Source of the DNA: Rhodocyclaceae bacterium
Lineage (GTDB): Bacteria; Pseudomonadota; Gammaproteobacteria; Burkholderiales; Rhodocyclaceae
DNA: 53,966 bases
Reading direction: 5' to 3'
Assembly (NCBI GenBank): GCA_013388985.1
Contig: JACAEF010000070.1
Coordinates: forward strand, 1 to 53,966
Below, one piece after another: positions 8,441 to 16,027 of the stretch. A model generated the notes under the pieces. That model saw only the letters and a list, made by a program, of their open reading frames with translations. It was not told where the DNA came from and searched no databases. How positions within the stretch are numbered: position 1 is the first letter of the stretch; each line of letters opens with the position of its first letter. Made by a program: the position numbers and the translations under genes.

Positions 8441-10009
8441 ATGTCGCAAAGAAAAAGAATTCCGTTGCTCAAGGTGCCTCAATGGCTGCAAAGTTGGGGG
8501 GCTGGAGGCTGGCATCCTGATGACGATCTTGGAGAACCACCGCATCATTTTTATGTGGGGGCAATGCCGCTGCGTATCCTCCATGCGCTCTCGGGTGTCA
8601 GAAGACGAGACGTGCAAGCTCGAAGGCAGGCGCACCCACAGCCGGGCTATCAACGGGCGCACGACGATAGACGCTCCAGGGATATCGCCCGCTATATCCA
8701 ATATGGTTATCCGCTCTCTAGTCAAAGCACGCTTGATCCGGATGAGCATCGCCATCTCATCCATCCAGGCTGGCTGCCGGGCGCCATCTTGGTCAATCTG
8801 ATTCCGGAAGGCGTCACACGCGCTCGCGGAGGAAAAGACCTGGCACTTCTTCCTAAGAATGCTGCCCATATCGATGAAGTCGATGGCAATGCTTTTTTGA
8901 TGCTGCCTGATGAATCTGATGGCAAGAACCCCGTTCCTGAAGACGAGTTGGCACCCTTCGAGGTGATCGACGGGCAACACAGGTTGTATGCGATCGCGGA
9001 AGGTTTCGATCCCGGTGACGACTACTGCGTGCCAGTGGTGTTTTTCGACAATCTGAGTCCGGCTTGGCAGGCGTATCTGTTTTGGGTAATCAACGTAGAA
9101 CCGAAGAAAATCAATCCGAGCCTAGCCTTTGATCTGTATCCTGAATTGCGTAGCCAGCAGTGGCTGGAAAGTGGCGAGGCGATCAGGGTCTATCGCGAGC
9201 ACCGTGCGCAAGAGCTCACGGAAATTCTGTGGCGCCATCCTAAGAGTCCCTGGCGGGAACGGATTGAATTGTTTGGTAAGCGCGTACCTGGTCATGTATC
9301 CAATGCGGCGTTTATCAGAACGCTGACTGTAAGTTTCGTCCGCCCGTGGGGTAGAGAAGCGGAAATTGGCGGCCTCTTCGGCGCCATTGATCGACACGGA
9401 AAAGCCTATGTGCTGCCATGGAAGCGGGCACAACAGGCGGCTTTTCTGATTCGAATCTGGGAAAAGGTAAAAGAAGCCGTCGATTGCTCGGAGGCGGAAT
9501 GGGTGAGAGCCTGCGCGAGCGCAAAAACCCAGTCCGCGCTTCAGATTGAGGTGGAACATCACCCGGCCTTTGCCGGAGAGTATTCATTGTTGGCTACCGA
9601 TCAGGGAGTGCGCGCCATCAGCGTCGTGTTCAACGCAATCTGTCAGTCCAATTACGAGGCGTTGGAACTGGATGCATGGCAGAGCGACGAGATTTCGGAA
9701 ACGACCGATGACGCAACCGTTACGAACTCGCTCGGTGAGCTAGACAAATTGGTAGCTATCAACACATTCCTTGCCAAGGTATCCAAGGCATTGATCGATG
9801 ACTTCGATTGGCGAACCAGTAGTTTCCCTGGTCTTGCTCCCGAGAAAAGAGACGCGCAGTCCGTCTACCGTGGAAGCAGCGGTTATTCCGCCTTGCAGCG
9901 GAAATTGATGAGAGTTTTGTGTGATGCAGAGGATGTGGAAGTGGCGCATGCCGCCAAGGAAGCTGTTAGCTTGCTCCGTTGGCCGATGGAAGAAGGTGGT
10001 AGCCGATGA
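8441..10009 (+). CDS. DGQHR-domain protein (DndB/DpdB-like)
   Basis: 522 aa. The signature IDGQHR is present at residues 176-181, followed by LYAIAEGF and VPVVFFDNLSPAWQAYLFWVIN. An upstream segment (RRSRDIARYIQYGYPLSSQST) matches the part of DGQHR proteins that precedes the motif. DGQHR proteins have a ParB/sulfiredoxin-like fold and occur as DndB, a regulator of phosphorothioate modification, and as DpdB in deazaguanine-DNA clusters. Others accompany uncharacterised defence genes. Here the gene starts a tight operon: its TGA overlaps the ATG of the next gene. Base composition is visibly less GC-rich than the flanks, suggesting transfer. The exact biochemical role is unknown. Confidence 0.85.
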   Translation: MSQRKRIPLLKVPQWLQSWGAGGWHPDDDLGEPPHHFYVGAMPLRILHALSGVRRRDVQARRQAHPQPGYQRAHDDRRSRDIARYIQYGYPLSSQSTLDPDEHRHLIHPGWLPGAILVNLIPEGVTRARGGKDLALLPKNAAHIDEVDGNAFLMLPDESDGKNPVPEDELAPFEVIDGQHRLYAIAEGFDPGDDYCVPVVFFDNLSPAWQAYLFWVINVEPKKINPSLAFDLYPELRSQQWLESGEAIRVYREHRAQELTEILWRHPKSPWRERIELFGKRVPGHVSNAAFIRTLTVSFVRPWGREAEIGGLFGAIDRHGKAYVLPWKRAQQAAFLIRIWEKVKEAVDCSEAEWVRACASAKTQSALQIEVEHHPAFAGEYSLLATDQGVRAISVVFNAICQSNYEALELDAWQSDEISETTDDATVTNSLGELDKLVAINTFLAKVSKALIDDFDWRTSSFPGLAPEKRDAQSVYRGSSGYSALQRKLMRVLCDAEDVEVAHAAKEAVSLLRWPMEEGGSR

Positions 10010-11253
10010 CAGGCGGCAAACCGGACTGCGCCAGCGTCTGTCGGACTGCCTCCGGACAGCCGGTTCGGATGGCTTTCGAGCGCCTCGGTCCGATTCGGCA
10101 ATTCGGCGACTTGCTTGCGGTGGATGATTCCGAGGACCCCGCCAGGACGCTTGCAGCGGAGCAGATCGCGCATCTCGTCGAGGGGTGGCGTTATTGCGCA
10201 AGCGCCTTCCATGCCTGTCTGGTTCATGCCAGCGACAATGCCCAGCATTTCGCATATTACGCGGAGCTGCGGGCGGCACTATCGCTTTTTTCGGGCAGTG
10301 GCATCCGTATCAAGCAAGGTGATGGTTTTTGTCTGGATGAGCGTGGATCACGCTGTGAAATCCAAAAAGGGAAAACCCATGATCTCGTCTGGGCGTTTTG
10401 GCCCGAATGGGTCAAGCGTGATGACGCCGCCGCTCTGCTCAGGCAAATCACCCTATTGCCCGGCGTGAGTCTAGCGGACTTCGAAGAGAGTCTAAGCGTT
10501 CTGGGCATTGATCGCAGCCTGTATGGCTGGGGCTATGATCTCGTTCAGGTCGGAAAAGACGACAGTTTGGCGCGCAATGTCGCGAGCTATGATGCGTTTT
10601 GGGTAAGCCGACCCTTGGCGCATATGACGGAAGCCGACTTCGAACTGCTGCGCGAATTGTGGGAATTGCTGCTGCCGGATAATGACCGTTGGCGCTTCGA
10701 CATCGAGCTGATCCGTTTCCTGGTGCGCCGCGCTTTGCTGACGCTCAAACGCGTGCGCAGCAAGGAAGAAACAGAGGATTGGGCGGAAGATGGTTTCACC
10801 GATCTTGTGGCCGATGATGATGACTTGAACGGTGTCGTGCACGAAGTCACCAGCCGCTGCGGCGCCGATGCCGAAACTCTCCGGAAGACGCTGACGGCGA
10901 GACCTCTCGATCGCCCCTTCCGGTTGGCCGAAGAGGGAAATACCGGTCTCGCGAATATGCTGTGCCGCGCCGTTTTCCTGCTGCGCCTGGCGACCCTGTC
11001 GGTGCGCGAGAGTATGCAGGAAACGCACGGTCCGGCACAGATATGGCTTGCTCATTGGTTGGAACATGCCGGTTTGCGGAGCCTGGAAGCAGAGGTGGAG
11101 CTTGTTGATCTCTCTGATGACTATCGGCTGGCGCTGGACGAGATCGAGATCCGGTCACCATTGCCCCAGTCACTTTGGAAGGAGAGCAATGCCCATCGCG
11201 CTGCCCGGCTTTCCCGGCCCGAGATTTGTCTTGCCTGGGGTGTGTTGGCGTGA
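10006..11253 (+). CDS. Unrecognised 415-aa protein in the DGQHR-methyltransferase operon
   Basis: I do not recognise a family. The protein is soluble, without a signal peptide or membrane segment. The N-terminal half is helical and aromatic-rich (ACLVHASDNAQHFAYYAEL, then RAALSLFSG, then KGKTHDLVWAFWPEW). This vaguely recalls YaaC- or HEPN-like helical proteins, but I cannot prove it. The middle has an acidic patch (EETEDWAEDGFTDLVADDDD). The C-terminus is rich in Leu and Arg helices. The ATG overlaps the upstream TGA (ATGA) and the final TGA overlaps the GTG of the methyltransferase (GTGA). All three products are therefore probably translated together and work in one pathway or complex. Confidence 0.8.
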   Translation: MTGGKPDCASVCRTASGQPVRMAFERLGPIRQFGDLLAVDDSEDPARTLAAEQIAHLVEGWRYCASAFHACLVHASDNAQHFAYYAELRAALSLFSGSGIRIKQGDGFCLDERGSRCEIQKGKTHDLVWAFWPEWVKRDDAAALLRQITLLPGVSLADFEESLSVLGIDRSLYGWGYDLVQVGKDDSLARNVASYDAFWVSRPLAHMTEADFELLRELWELLLPDNDRWRFDIELIRFLVRRALLTLKRVRSKEETEDWAEDGFTDLVADDDDLNGVVHEVTSRCGADAETLRKTLTARPLDRPFRLAEEGNTGLANMLCRAVFLLRLATLSVRESMQETHGPAQIWLAHWLEHAGLRSLEAEVELVDLSDDYRLALDEIEIRSPLPQSLWKESNAHRAARLSRPEICLAWGVLA

Positions 11254-12419
11254 AATACATGGGCCATAAAGGCAGGTTATTGCCTATCTTGAGCGATGTG
11301 CTGCTGGAGCATGCGCGTGACGCCGGCCAGGCCGCGGATCCCTTCTGCGGCTCGGGCATCGTTTCCTGGTTCCTCGCCGAAAACACCGACCTCATTGTTC
11401 ATGCCGGAGACCTGCAGCGCTTTGCCAGCGCGCGCGCTGCCGCGGTCGTGGAACGCACTAAGCCGCTCGATGTGGAATCGCTGCTTGCCTCCTGGTTCGT
11501 GGTGGCGCAAGAGCGGATTGATCGTGTTATTGCTCATTTTCCCAATGCCATGCGCTCGGTCGCCCCCGAGCTTGACGATCCTGCCGAGATTCGCATTGCT
11601 GTCGAGCGCTCGCGCCGCTTTTCCAGCGTGGTTCTGCCGCCGCTGCTCGACCGCGTCGGCGGATGCTGGCCCATGTCCAAGGCATATGGCGGGTACTATT
11701 TTTCTCCCGCCCAGGCACTCGTCCTCGACGCTTTGCGGCAAACGCTGCCGCGTTCCGCGCCCAGGCGCGATGTCGCGCTTGCAGCCTTGGTCGAGGCCGC
11801 CAGCCGGTGTGTTGCCGCGCCGGGGCATACCGCGCAGCCATTCCAACCTACGGCTGGCGCCGCGCGCTATATCGTGGAATCGTGGAGTCGCGACGTCTGG
11901 GGGAAGGTCGCCGAGGCAGCGCATGCCATTGCCAGACGTGCCGCACGTCGGCCGGGCAAAGCTACCACCCGTGACTTTCGCGCCACTTTGCGGATGTTGC
12001 GCCCTGGCGATCTCGTATTTGCCGACCCGCCTTATTCGGGTGTTCATTACAGCCGTTTCTACCACGTGCTCGAGACTCTGGCGGGTGGGCGCGAGGTTAA
12101 TGTTTCCGGGCAAGGGCGCTATCCACCAGCAAAAGAACGCCCGGCGTCCGAATTCAGCCGCAAGACGGAAGCGAAACGGGCGGCAGCAGAACTCATCGAT
12201 ATCTGCGCGACTTCGCGCTTGAAACTCGTGCTCACCTTTCCCGTCGGCAGATCCAGCAACGGCCTGTCCGCCAAGGACTTCATCGAGTTCGGAGGCGACC
12301 GTTTTTCGAAAGTTGAGTATTTGGAAGAAAACTCGCAGTTCAGCACCTTGGGCGGGAATGCCGTTCGACGCAACGCGCGGGTCCAATGTGTGGAGGCGGT
12401 CGTGACTTTTCTGCCCTGA
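11250..12419 (+). CDS. D12-class (Dam-like) DNA adenine-N6 methyltransferase
   Basis: 389 aa from the GTG at 11250, chosen because it overlaps the upstream stop and places the motif-X-like KYMGHKGRLLPIL at the N-terminus. The SAM-binding motif DPFCGSG is at residues 30-36 and the catalytic DPPYSGVHYSRFYHVLE starts at residue 259. The order X - I - target recognition - IV is that of the alpha (D12/Dam) class. The segment between motifs I and IV is about 220 residues, longer than in Dam, and probably holds the target-recognition domain. No restriction nuclease gene is nearby; the partners are the DGQHR protein and the unknown protein. DNA methylation is likely, but its target and purpose are unknown. 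Confidence 0.85.
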   Translation: MKYMGHKGRLLPILSDVLLEHARDAGQAADPFCGSGIVSWFLAENTDLIVHAGDLQRFASARAAAVVERTKPLDVESLLASWFVVAQERIDRVIAHFPNAMRSVAPELDDPAEIRIAVERSRRFSSVVLPPLLDRVGGCWPMSKAYGGYYFSPAQALVLDALRQTLPRSAPRRDVALAALVEAASRCVAAPGHTAQPFQPTAGAARYIVESWSRDVWGKVAEAAHAIARRAARRPGKATTRDFRATLRMLRPGDLVFADPPYSGVHYSRFYHVLETLAGGREVNVSGQGRYPPAKERPASEFSRKTEAKRAAAELIDICATSRLKLVLTFPVGRSSNGLSAKDFIEFGGDRFSKVEYLEENSQFSTLGGNAVRRNARVQCVEAVVTFLP

Positions 12420-12427
12420 GAATGCAT

Positions 12428-12765
12428 GAATGACAAAAAGATGCATTGAATGCATCGAAGTCGAGACCGGCAGGGTAACGTCTTTACCGATCTGGGCCTG
12501 CGCGACGCGCAGAAGCTCAAGATCGACTCTGGCCTGGTGATCGAAATCACGCGAGCGATTCGCAAGCTTAACCTCGCGCAGAAAGAAGGGAGGCGGCGCA
12601 TGGGTATTCCGCAACCCAAGGTGTCAGCCATGCTCTGCGGTGATTTTTCCAATCAGTCCGATCGCAAGCAGAAGGAGTGCCTGAATCGCCTCGTCTATGA
12701 CATCGAGATCAAGGTGAGGCCGACGAAGGAACCAATGGGGCACCTGACCCTTGGCGATCGCCGTG
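12428..12765 (+). pseudogene. Decayed higA copy with frameshifts
   Basis: The start (MTKRCIECIEVETG) aligns with intact HigA (MQKRIIEGIEVQRG). One base is then missing near 12475, and the match continues in another frame: NVFTDLGLRDAQKLKIDSGL, RRRMGIPQPKVSAML, YDIEIKVRPTKEPMGHLTL. A second single-base change near 12750 removes the normal stop. No toxin gene precedes it. Together with the intact higA at 7696 it brackets the DGQHR operon as a direct repeat. Confidence 0.85.
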
Positions 12766-12827
12766 GGCCAGTTTCAGATGAAAACCCCGGGTCAATTCGA
12801 CGTAGAAATCAACAGCACTTGATTGCC

Positions 12828-13157
12828 TCAAGGCTCGGAAACGGATGCGCCCTCCGGCACATAGACCATCGTGCCATCTCTCATCCTGTATGCGGTGCCC
12901 GCCTTCTCGCCCTCGCCCTCTCCGATCTCGCCGCTCGCTTTGTATTTCTCCAGTTTTTCGCCCTTCTTGACGATCATCTCCATCGAGGGCTTGCCGGCAT
13001 CGACGATTACCGTCACGTCCTGTATCGAGAACGGGTTGATGAGCGGGTTCTGCGCCACGGCGATCAGGAGCGCGGCGATAACGACGAGAAAGATATCGAT
13101 GAGATTGACGACCGACAGGATCGGATCGTCGCTTTCGGTCTCGTGCAGGAACTTCAT
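12828..13157 (-). CDS. DUF2149 protein, ExbD-like partner
   Basis: 109 aa. It has one N-terminal membrane segment (ILSVVNLIDIFLVVIAALLIAVA), preceded by an Asp-rich cytoplasmic tail, then a small soluble domain (VTVIVDAGKPSMEMIVKKGE, YRMRDGTMVYVPE). This matches DUF2149 proteins, which resemble ExbD and travel with a MotA/TolQ/ExbB homologue and a CobN-like chelatase. The ATG overlaps the stop of the ExbB-like gene (ATGA). It is the last gene of the minus-strand operon. In the Porphyromonas hmu operon the corresponding gene is, as I recall, hmuV. The most likely role is energising the adjacent TonB receptors or HmuS-like protein. Confidence 0.85.
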   Translation of the reverse strand: MKFLHETESDDPILSVVNLIDIFLVVIAALLIAVAQNPLINPFSIQDVTVIVDAGKPSMEMIVKKGEKLEKYKASGEIGEGEGEKAGTAYRMRDGTMVYVPEGASVSEP

Positions 13158-13711
13158 GCCGCCGCTCCCGCTTCCACTTCGTCAGCATAGGGCAGCTCCG
13201 TCACGGAGGCTTGCGCCCCACTCTGTTGCTTCGCTAGCCACGCCAGTTCCTCGGCCAGCCAGCGCCTCCTCACGGAGACAATCCAATAGGTGAGCGAGGC
13301 GGCAAGGAGCGCCAGGATCACCGCCGAGAAGGCAATCACCAGGTTGTCCGAGACCTGGGCCAGATTGCCATCGGATAGCCCCTTCAAGGCTGGCCCCATC
13401 GGAATCATGGTAGCCACGAGCCCCAACATCGGCACCACGCGCGTGGCGATGCGCGGGAACTCCAACATCCGGTGCGCGGCGACGTCGAGATCTTCAGCGC
13501 TCGCCTGCGGGTTGGCGCGCACCCAGGCAATGAGCGGGTAGCCGTGCACGTCGTCAAATGACATCACCGCCTGCCTTCGTTGCCAGGCCTGCACGCCGAA
13601 GGCGCCCAGCGCGTAAAAGGCGTAGAGGAACAAGAGCGCGATAGCAAGCAGGGTGGGGATCAGGAAGACCTGGCCGGTCTGGTACATCAGGGTTTCGAGG
13701 GTCTGACTCAT
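13154..13711 (-). CDS. MotA/TolQ/ExbB-family proton channel protein
   Basis: 185 aa from the ATG at 13711, which has GGAG 5-9 bp upstream; the frame is open further upstream but overlaps the receptor gene. One membrane segment is near the N-terminus (VFLIPTLLAIALLFLYAFYAL) and two are in the C-terminal half (VVPMLGLVATMIPMGPALKGL; LVIAFSAVILALLAASLTYWIV). The GLVATMIPMGPAL segment is the conserved ExbB/TolQ core. It is shorter than the ExbB at 30422-31213. Its partner is the overlapping DUF2149 gene, giving a second proton-driven motor in this region. It is the HmuU equivalent if the hmu comparison is right. Confidence 0.88.
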   Translation of the reverse strand: MSQTLETLMYQTGQVFLIPTLLAIALLFLYAFYALGAFGVQAWQRRQAVMSFDDVHGYPLIAWVRANPQASAEDLDVAAHRMLEFPRIATRVVPMLGLVATMIPMGPALKGLSDGNLAQVSDNLVIAFSAVILALLAASLTYWIVSVRRRWLAEELAWLAKQQSGAQASVTELPYADEVEAGAAA

Positions 13712-13748
13712 CAGCTTCTCCAAGAAGGGATCGTTTTGAGGAAAAGGG

Positions 13749-15866
13749 TTACCACTTGCCTTCCAGCGACAACAACCAGCTCGTCTTGCCCGGCTCGCGC
13801 GCCGCCAGCCGCCAAGTATCGGCCCCCCATACGGCTGCGCCGTCGTTCTCCCGCGCCGCGGCGAAGAGATTTTGCAGTTGAAGACGCAGGGACAGCTGCG
13901 CATCGAGCCGGCGCGTGACGGACAGATCGACGAGATCACGCCGTTTGAGGCGCTGGTTCTCGAAACCGGGGATGTCGGTGCGACTCTCGCCAAGACGCTG
14001 CCATTGCAGGCTCCAGCTGGACTGCCAAGCCGGCAGCGAACCCTCGTAGGCAAACGTGAGGACATAGCGCGGTAGCTCGCGCGGGCGGCGCGATACCCCC
14101 CGCCGGGCATCCTCGACTGCGCCGCGCGGCAGGGTGAGCTGCGCGCGCAGGCCGTCGCCGTGGGGCAGGAACGCGGCGCGGTTGAGCTTGGCCGACAGCT
14201 CCAGCCCCCAGTGCCGCGCCTCGCCGACGTTCTCCGGGCGCGCGAGCCAACGCGCGCCATCGAAGGCAACCTCGCGCTCGATGAAATCGCGCGTGCGCCG
14301 CGCGTAAAGATTGGCGCCGAGCTGGCCGGCGTTGCCCGCCAGCTGCCGATCCAGACCGATTTCGAAATTGACGATGCGCTCAGGCATAAGCCCCGGATTG
14401 CCGGAAAGATCGGGCTCGAGCGGCGTGTTGGCGGCCAGCGAACGGTCGCGCTTGCTCGTCAGCTCCTCGAGCTTGGGAAAGCGCATCGCGCCGCCAGCTG
14501 AGGCGCGCGCAATCCAGCCGGCCGCCGGTTCCCAGCGTAGCGCAAGCGAAGGCGAAAGATGGCCATGCCGGCGGGCGTCGCCTGCGGCCGCAAGCCTCAC
14601 CGCCTCGCCGCGCAGGCCCAGCGTGAGTGCAAGCGCCTCCTCGGGGCGCCACTCGTCCTGCAGCCAAAGGCCGACCTGGCGGGCGCGGCCGGAAAAATCG
14701 TCGCCGAAGCCGACCGTGCCGACCGCCTGCAAACGGTCTTGGCGGCGGTGGTCGGAAAACTCGGCGCCCATCGAGAAGAAGTGTTGCGTGCCCAGCGGCC
14801 GGTCCAGGCGCAGGCCGACGGAGAACTCGTCGTCCTCGCGCCGCTCGTCTTCGCGCCATTGCCCGCTGGTCACGCCACTCGCGGCGAAGGTGGCGCGCCG
14901 GCGCTGGGCCGTGCGTTCGCCGTGCATCCACGCCGCACGCGCCGCGAGTTTGTTTTCGCCCAGGCGGGTTTCGCCCTCGCCGCGCAGGCGCAGGATGCGG
15001 ATGGCGCTGTCCTCGTCGTCGCGCCGTCCGCCGGCGGCGACCGACGCGCCGCCGGGCAGCGTCTGCTGCTGCCGCGTCAGCGTCTGCCGTCGTTCGCCGT
15101 CGTTGAGATAAAGGCTCGGCCACAGGCCAAACTGACCGCTTTGCCCTTTCCAGGATAATCGCGGCGAGACGACCAGCTCGTTCATCGCATATTCGCCGCG
15201 CTCAAGATCGTGCTGCCAGGCGCCGGCGCCGCCGGCGAGCTGCGTGCGCTCGCGCGCGAGGTCGATTGGCATCGCATAGCGATTGACCGAAACGGGCAGC
15301 TGCCAGGAAAAACCGCCCGCCCCGTCGCCATGCGAGAAATGCAGCTGGCCATTGGGTTCGCCGCCGCGTTCGCCGAGCGTTGCACGCAGCGAAGTCTGGC
15401 GATTTGTCGGCGGGCGGCGCATGACGAAATTGACCGTGACGGCCGCCGCACCGCCATATTCGCTCGACGCGCCGCGCAGGATCTCGATGCGCTCGAGCTC
15501 GGCGGCGGACAGGCGGCCGATCTGGGTCAGGGCAAAACGCGGATTGGCAGTCGGCCGCTCGCCGTTGAGCAGGAACTGCACGGAACCCATTGGCAGGCCG
15601 CGCACACGCGCGGCGAGTCCGCCGTCGGCGCCATGCTCGCCGATCTCGATGCCCGGCAATTTGCGCGCTATTTCGCCGATGGTCAGCCCGCCGAGCGCCT
15701 CGATCTCCTTGCGTTCGAGGATGGTTTTTTGCGAGATCGCTTCGCGCGCTTCGCTGGCGGCGTCCGTTCCGGCGGTCACGGTGACCTCCCGTAGCTGGGT
15801 CGGCTCGTTCGCGCATACCGCACCGGCAAGCACCCAGCCCGCCAGCAACGTTGAAAAATGTTTCAC
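13749..15866 (-). CDS. TonB-dependent outer-membrane receptor (HmuS-linked)
   Basis: 705 aa from the GTG at 15866, supported by AGGAG 8 bp upstream and by a good signal peptide (VKHFSTLLAGWVLAGAVCAN). A TonB box follows (LREVTVTAG). The plug domain is visible (LTIGEIARKLPGIEIGEHG, RVRGLPMGSVQFLLNGERP, IEILRGASSEYGGAAAVTVNF), then a 22-strand-type barrel ending in ...SWLLSLEGKW with an aromatic last residue. The GTG overlaps the stop of the 54-aa membrane protein (GTGA). Substrate is not shown by sequence; haem, a porphyrin or a metal complex is inferred from HmuS, HemP and the Fur-like sites. Confidence 0.9.
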   Translation of the reverse strand: MKHFSTLLAGWVLAGAVCANEPTQLREVTVTAGTDAASEAREAISQKTILERKEIEALGGLTIGEIARKLPGIEIGEHGADGGLAARVRGLPMGSVQFLLNGERPTANPRFALTQIGRLSAAELERIEILRGASSEYGGAAAVTVNFVMRRPPTNRQTSLRATLGERGGEPNGQLHFSHGDGAGGFSWQLPVSVNRYAMPIDLARERTQLAGGAGAWQHDLERGEYAMNELVVSPRLSWKGQSGQFGLWPSLYLNDGERRQTLTRQQQTLPGGASVAAGGRRDDEDSAIRILRLRGEGETRLGENKLAARAAWMHGERTAQRRRATFAASGVTSGQWREDERREDDEFSVGLRLDRPLGTQHFFSMGAEFSDHRRQDRLQAVGTVGFGDDFSGRARQVGLWLQDEWRPEEALALTLGLRGEAVRLAAAGDARRHGHLSPSLALRWEPAAGWIARASAGGAMRFPKLEELTSKRDRSLAANTPLEPDLSGNPGLMPERIVNFEIGLDRQLAGNAGQLGANLYARRTRDFIEREVAFDGARWLARPENVGEARHWGLELSAKLNRAAFLPHGDGLRAQLTLPRGAVEDARRGVSRRPRELPRYVLTFAYEGSLPAWQSSWSLQWQRLGESRTDIPGFENQRLKRRDLVDLSVTRRLDAQLSLRLQLQNLFAAARENDGAAVWGADTWRLAAREPGKTSWLLSLEGKW

Positions 15867-16027
15867 TCGATCGCTCCTGTCAAGCCCGCGGCAAGCGTCG
15901 CCAATTCCGCGAGAAACCATGCGAAACCACCCAGGAAGACAAGCAACACAAGCATGAGCAGCAGAATCAGCCAAACGATGTCGCCATGGTCGCGACGTTC
16001 GCGGGTGTCACGGACGTCTGGAGTCAT
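15863..16027 (-). CDS. 54-aa single-pass membrane protein
   Basis: The sequence runs MTPDVRDTRERRDHGDI, then a long hydrophobic stretch (VWLILLLMLVLLVFLGGFAW), then a short tail. Both ends overlap neighbours: the ATG overlaps the stop of the chelatase gene (ATGA) and the TGA overlaps the GTG of the receptor. A GGAGGG ribosome site is present. Overlap on both sides is good evidence that it is a real gene. It has the position of a small hmuT-like gene in hmu operons; no function is known to me. Confidence 0.8.
   Translation of the reverse strand: MTPDVRDTRERRDHGDIVWLILLLMLVLLVFLGGFAWFLAELATLAAGLTGAIE

Noticed and set aside
12450-13190. 246-codon plus-strand frame crossing the higA remnant and the DUF2149 gene
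   Set aside because: Only its first part is meaningful (frameshifted higA); the rest is antisense to a real gene.
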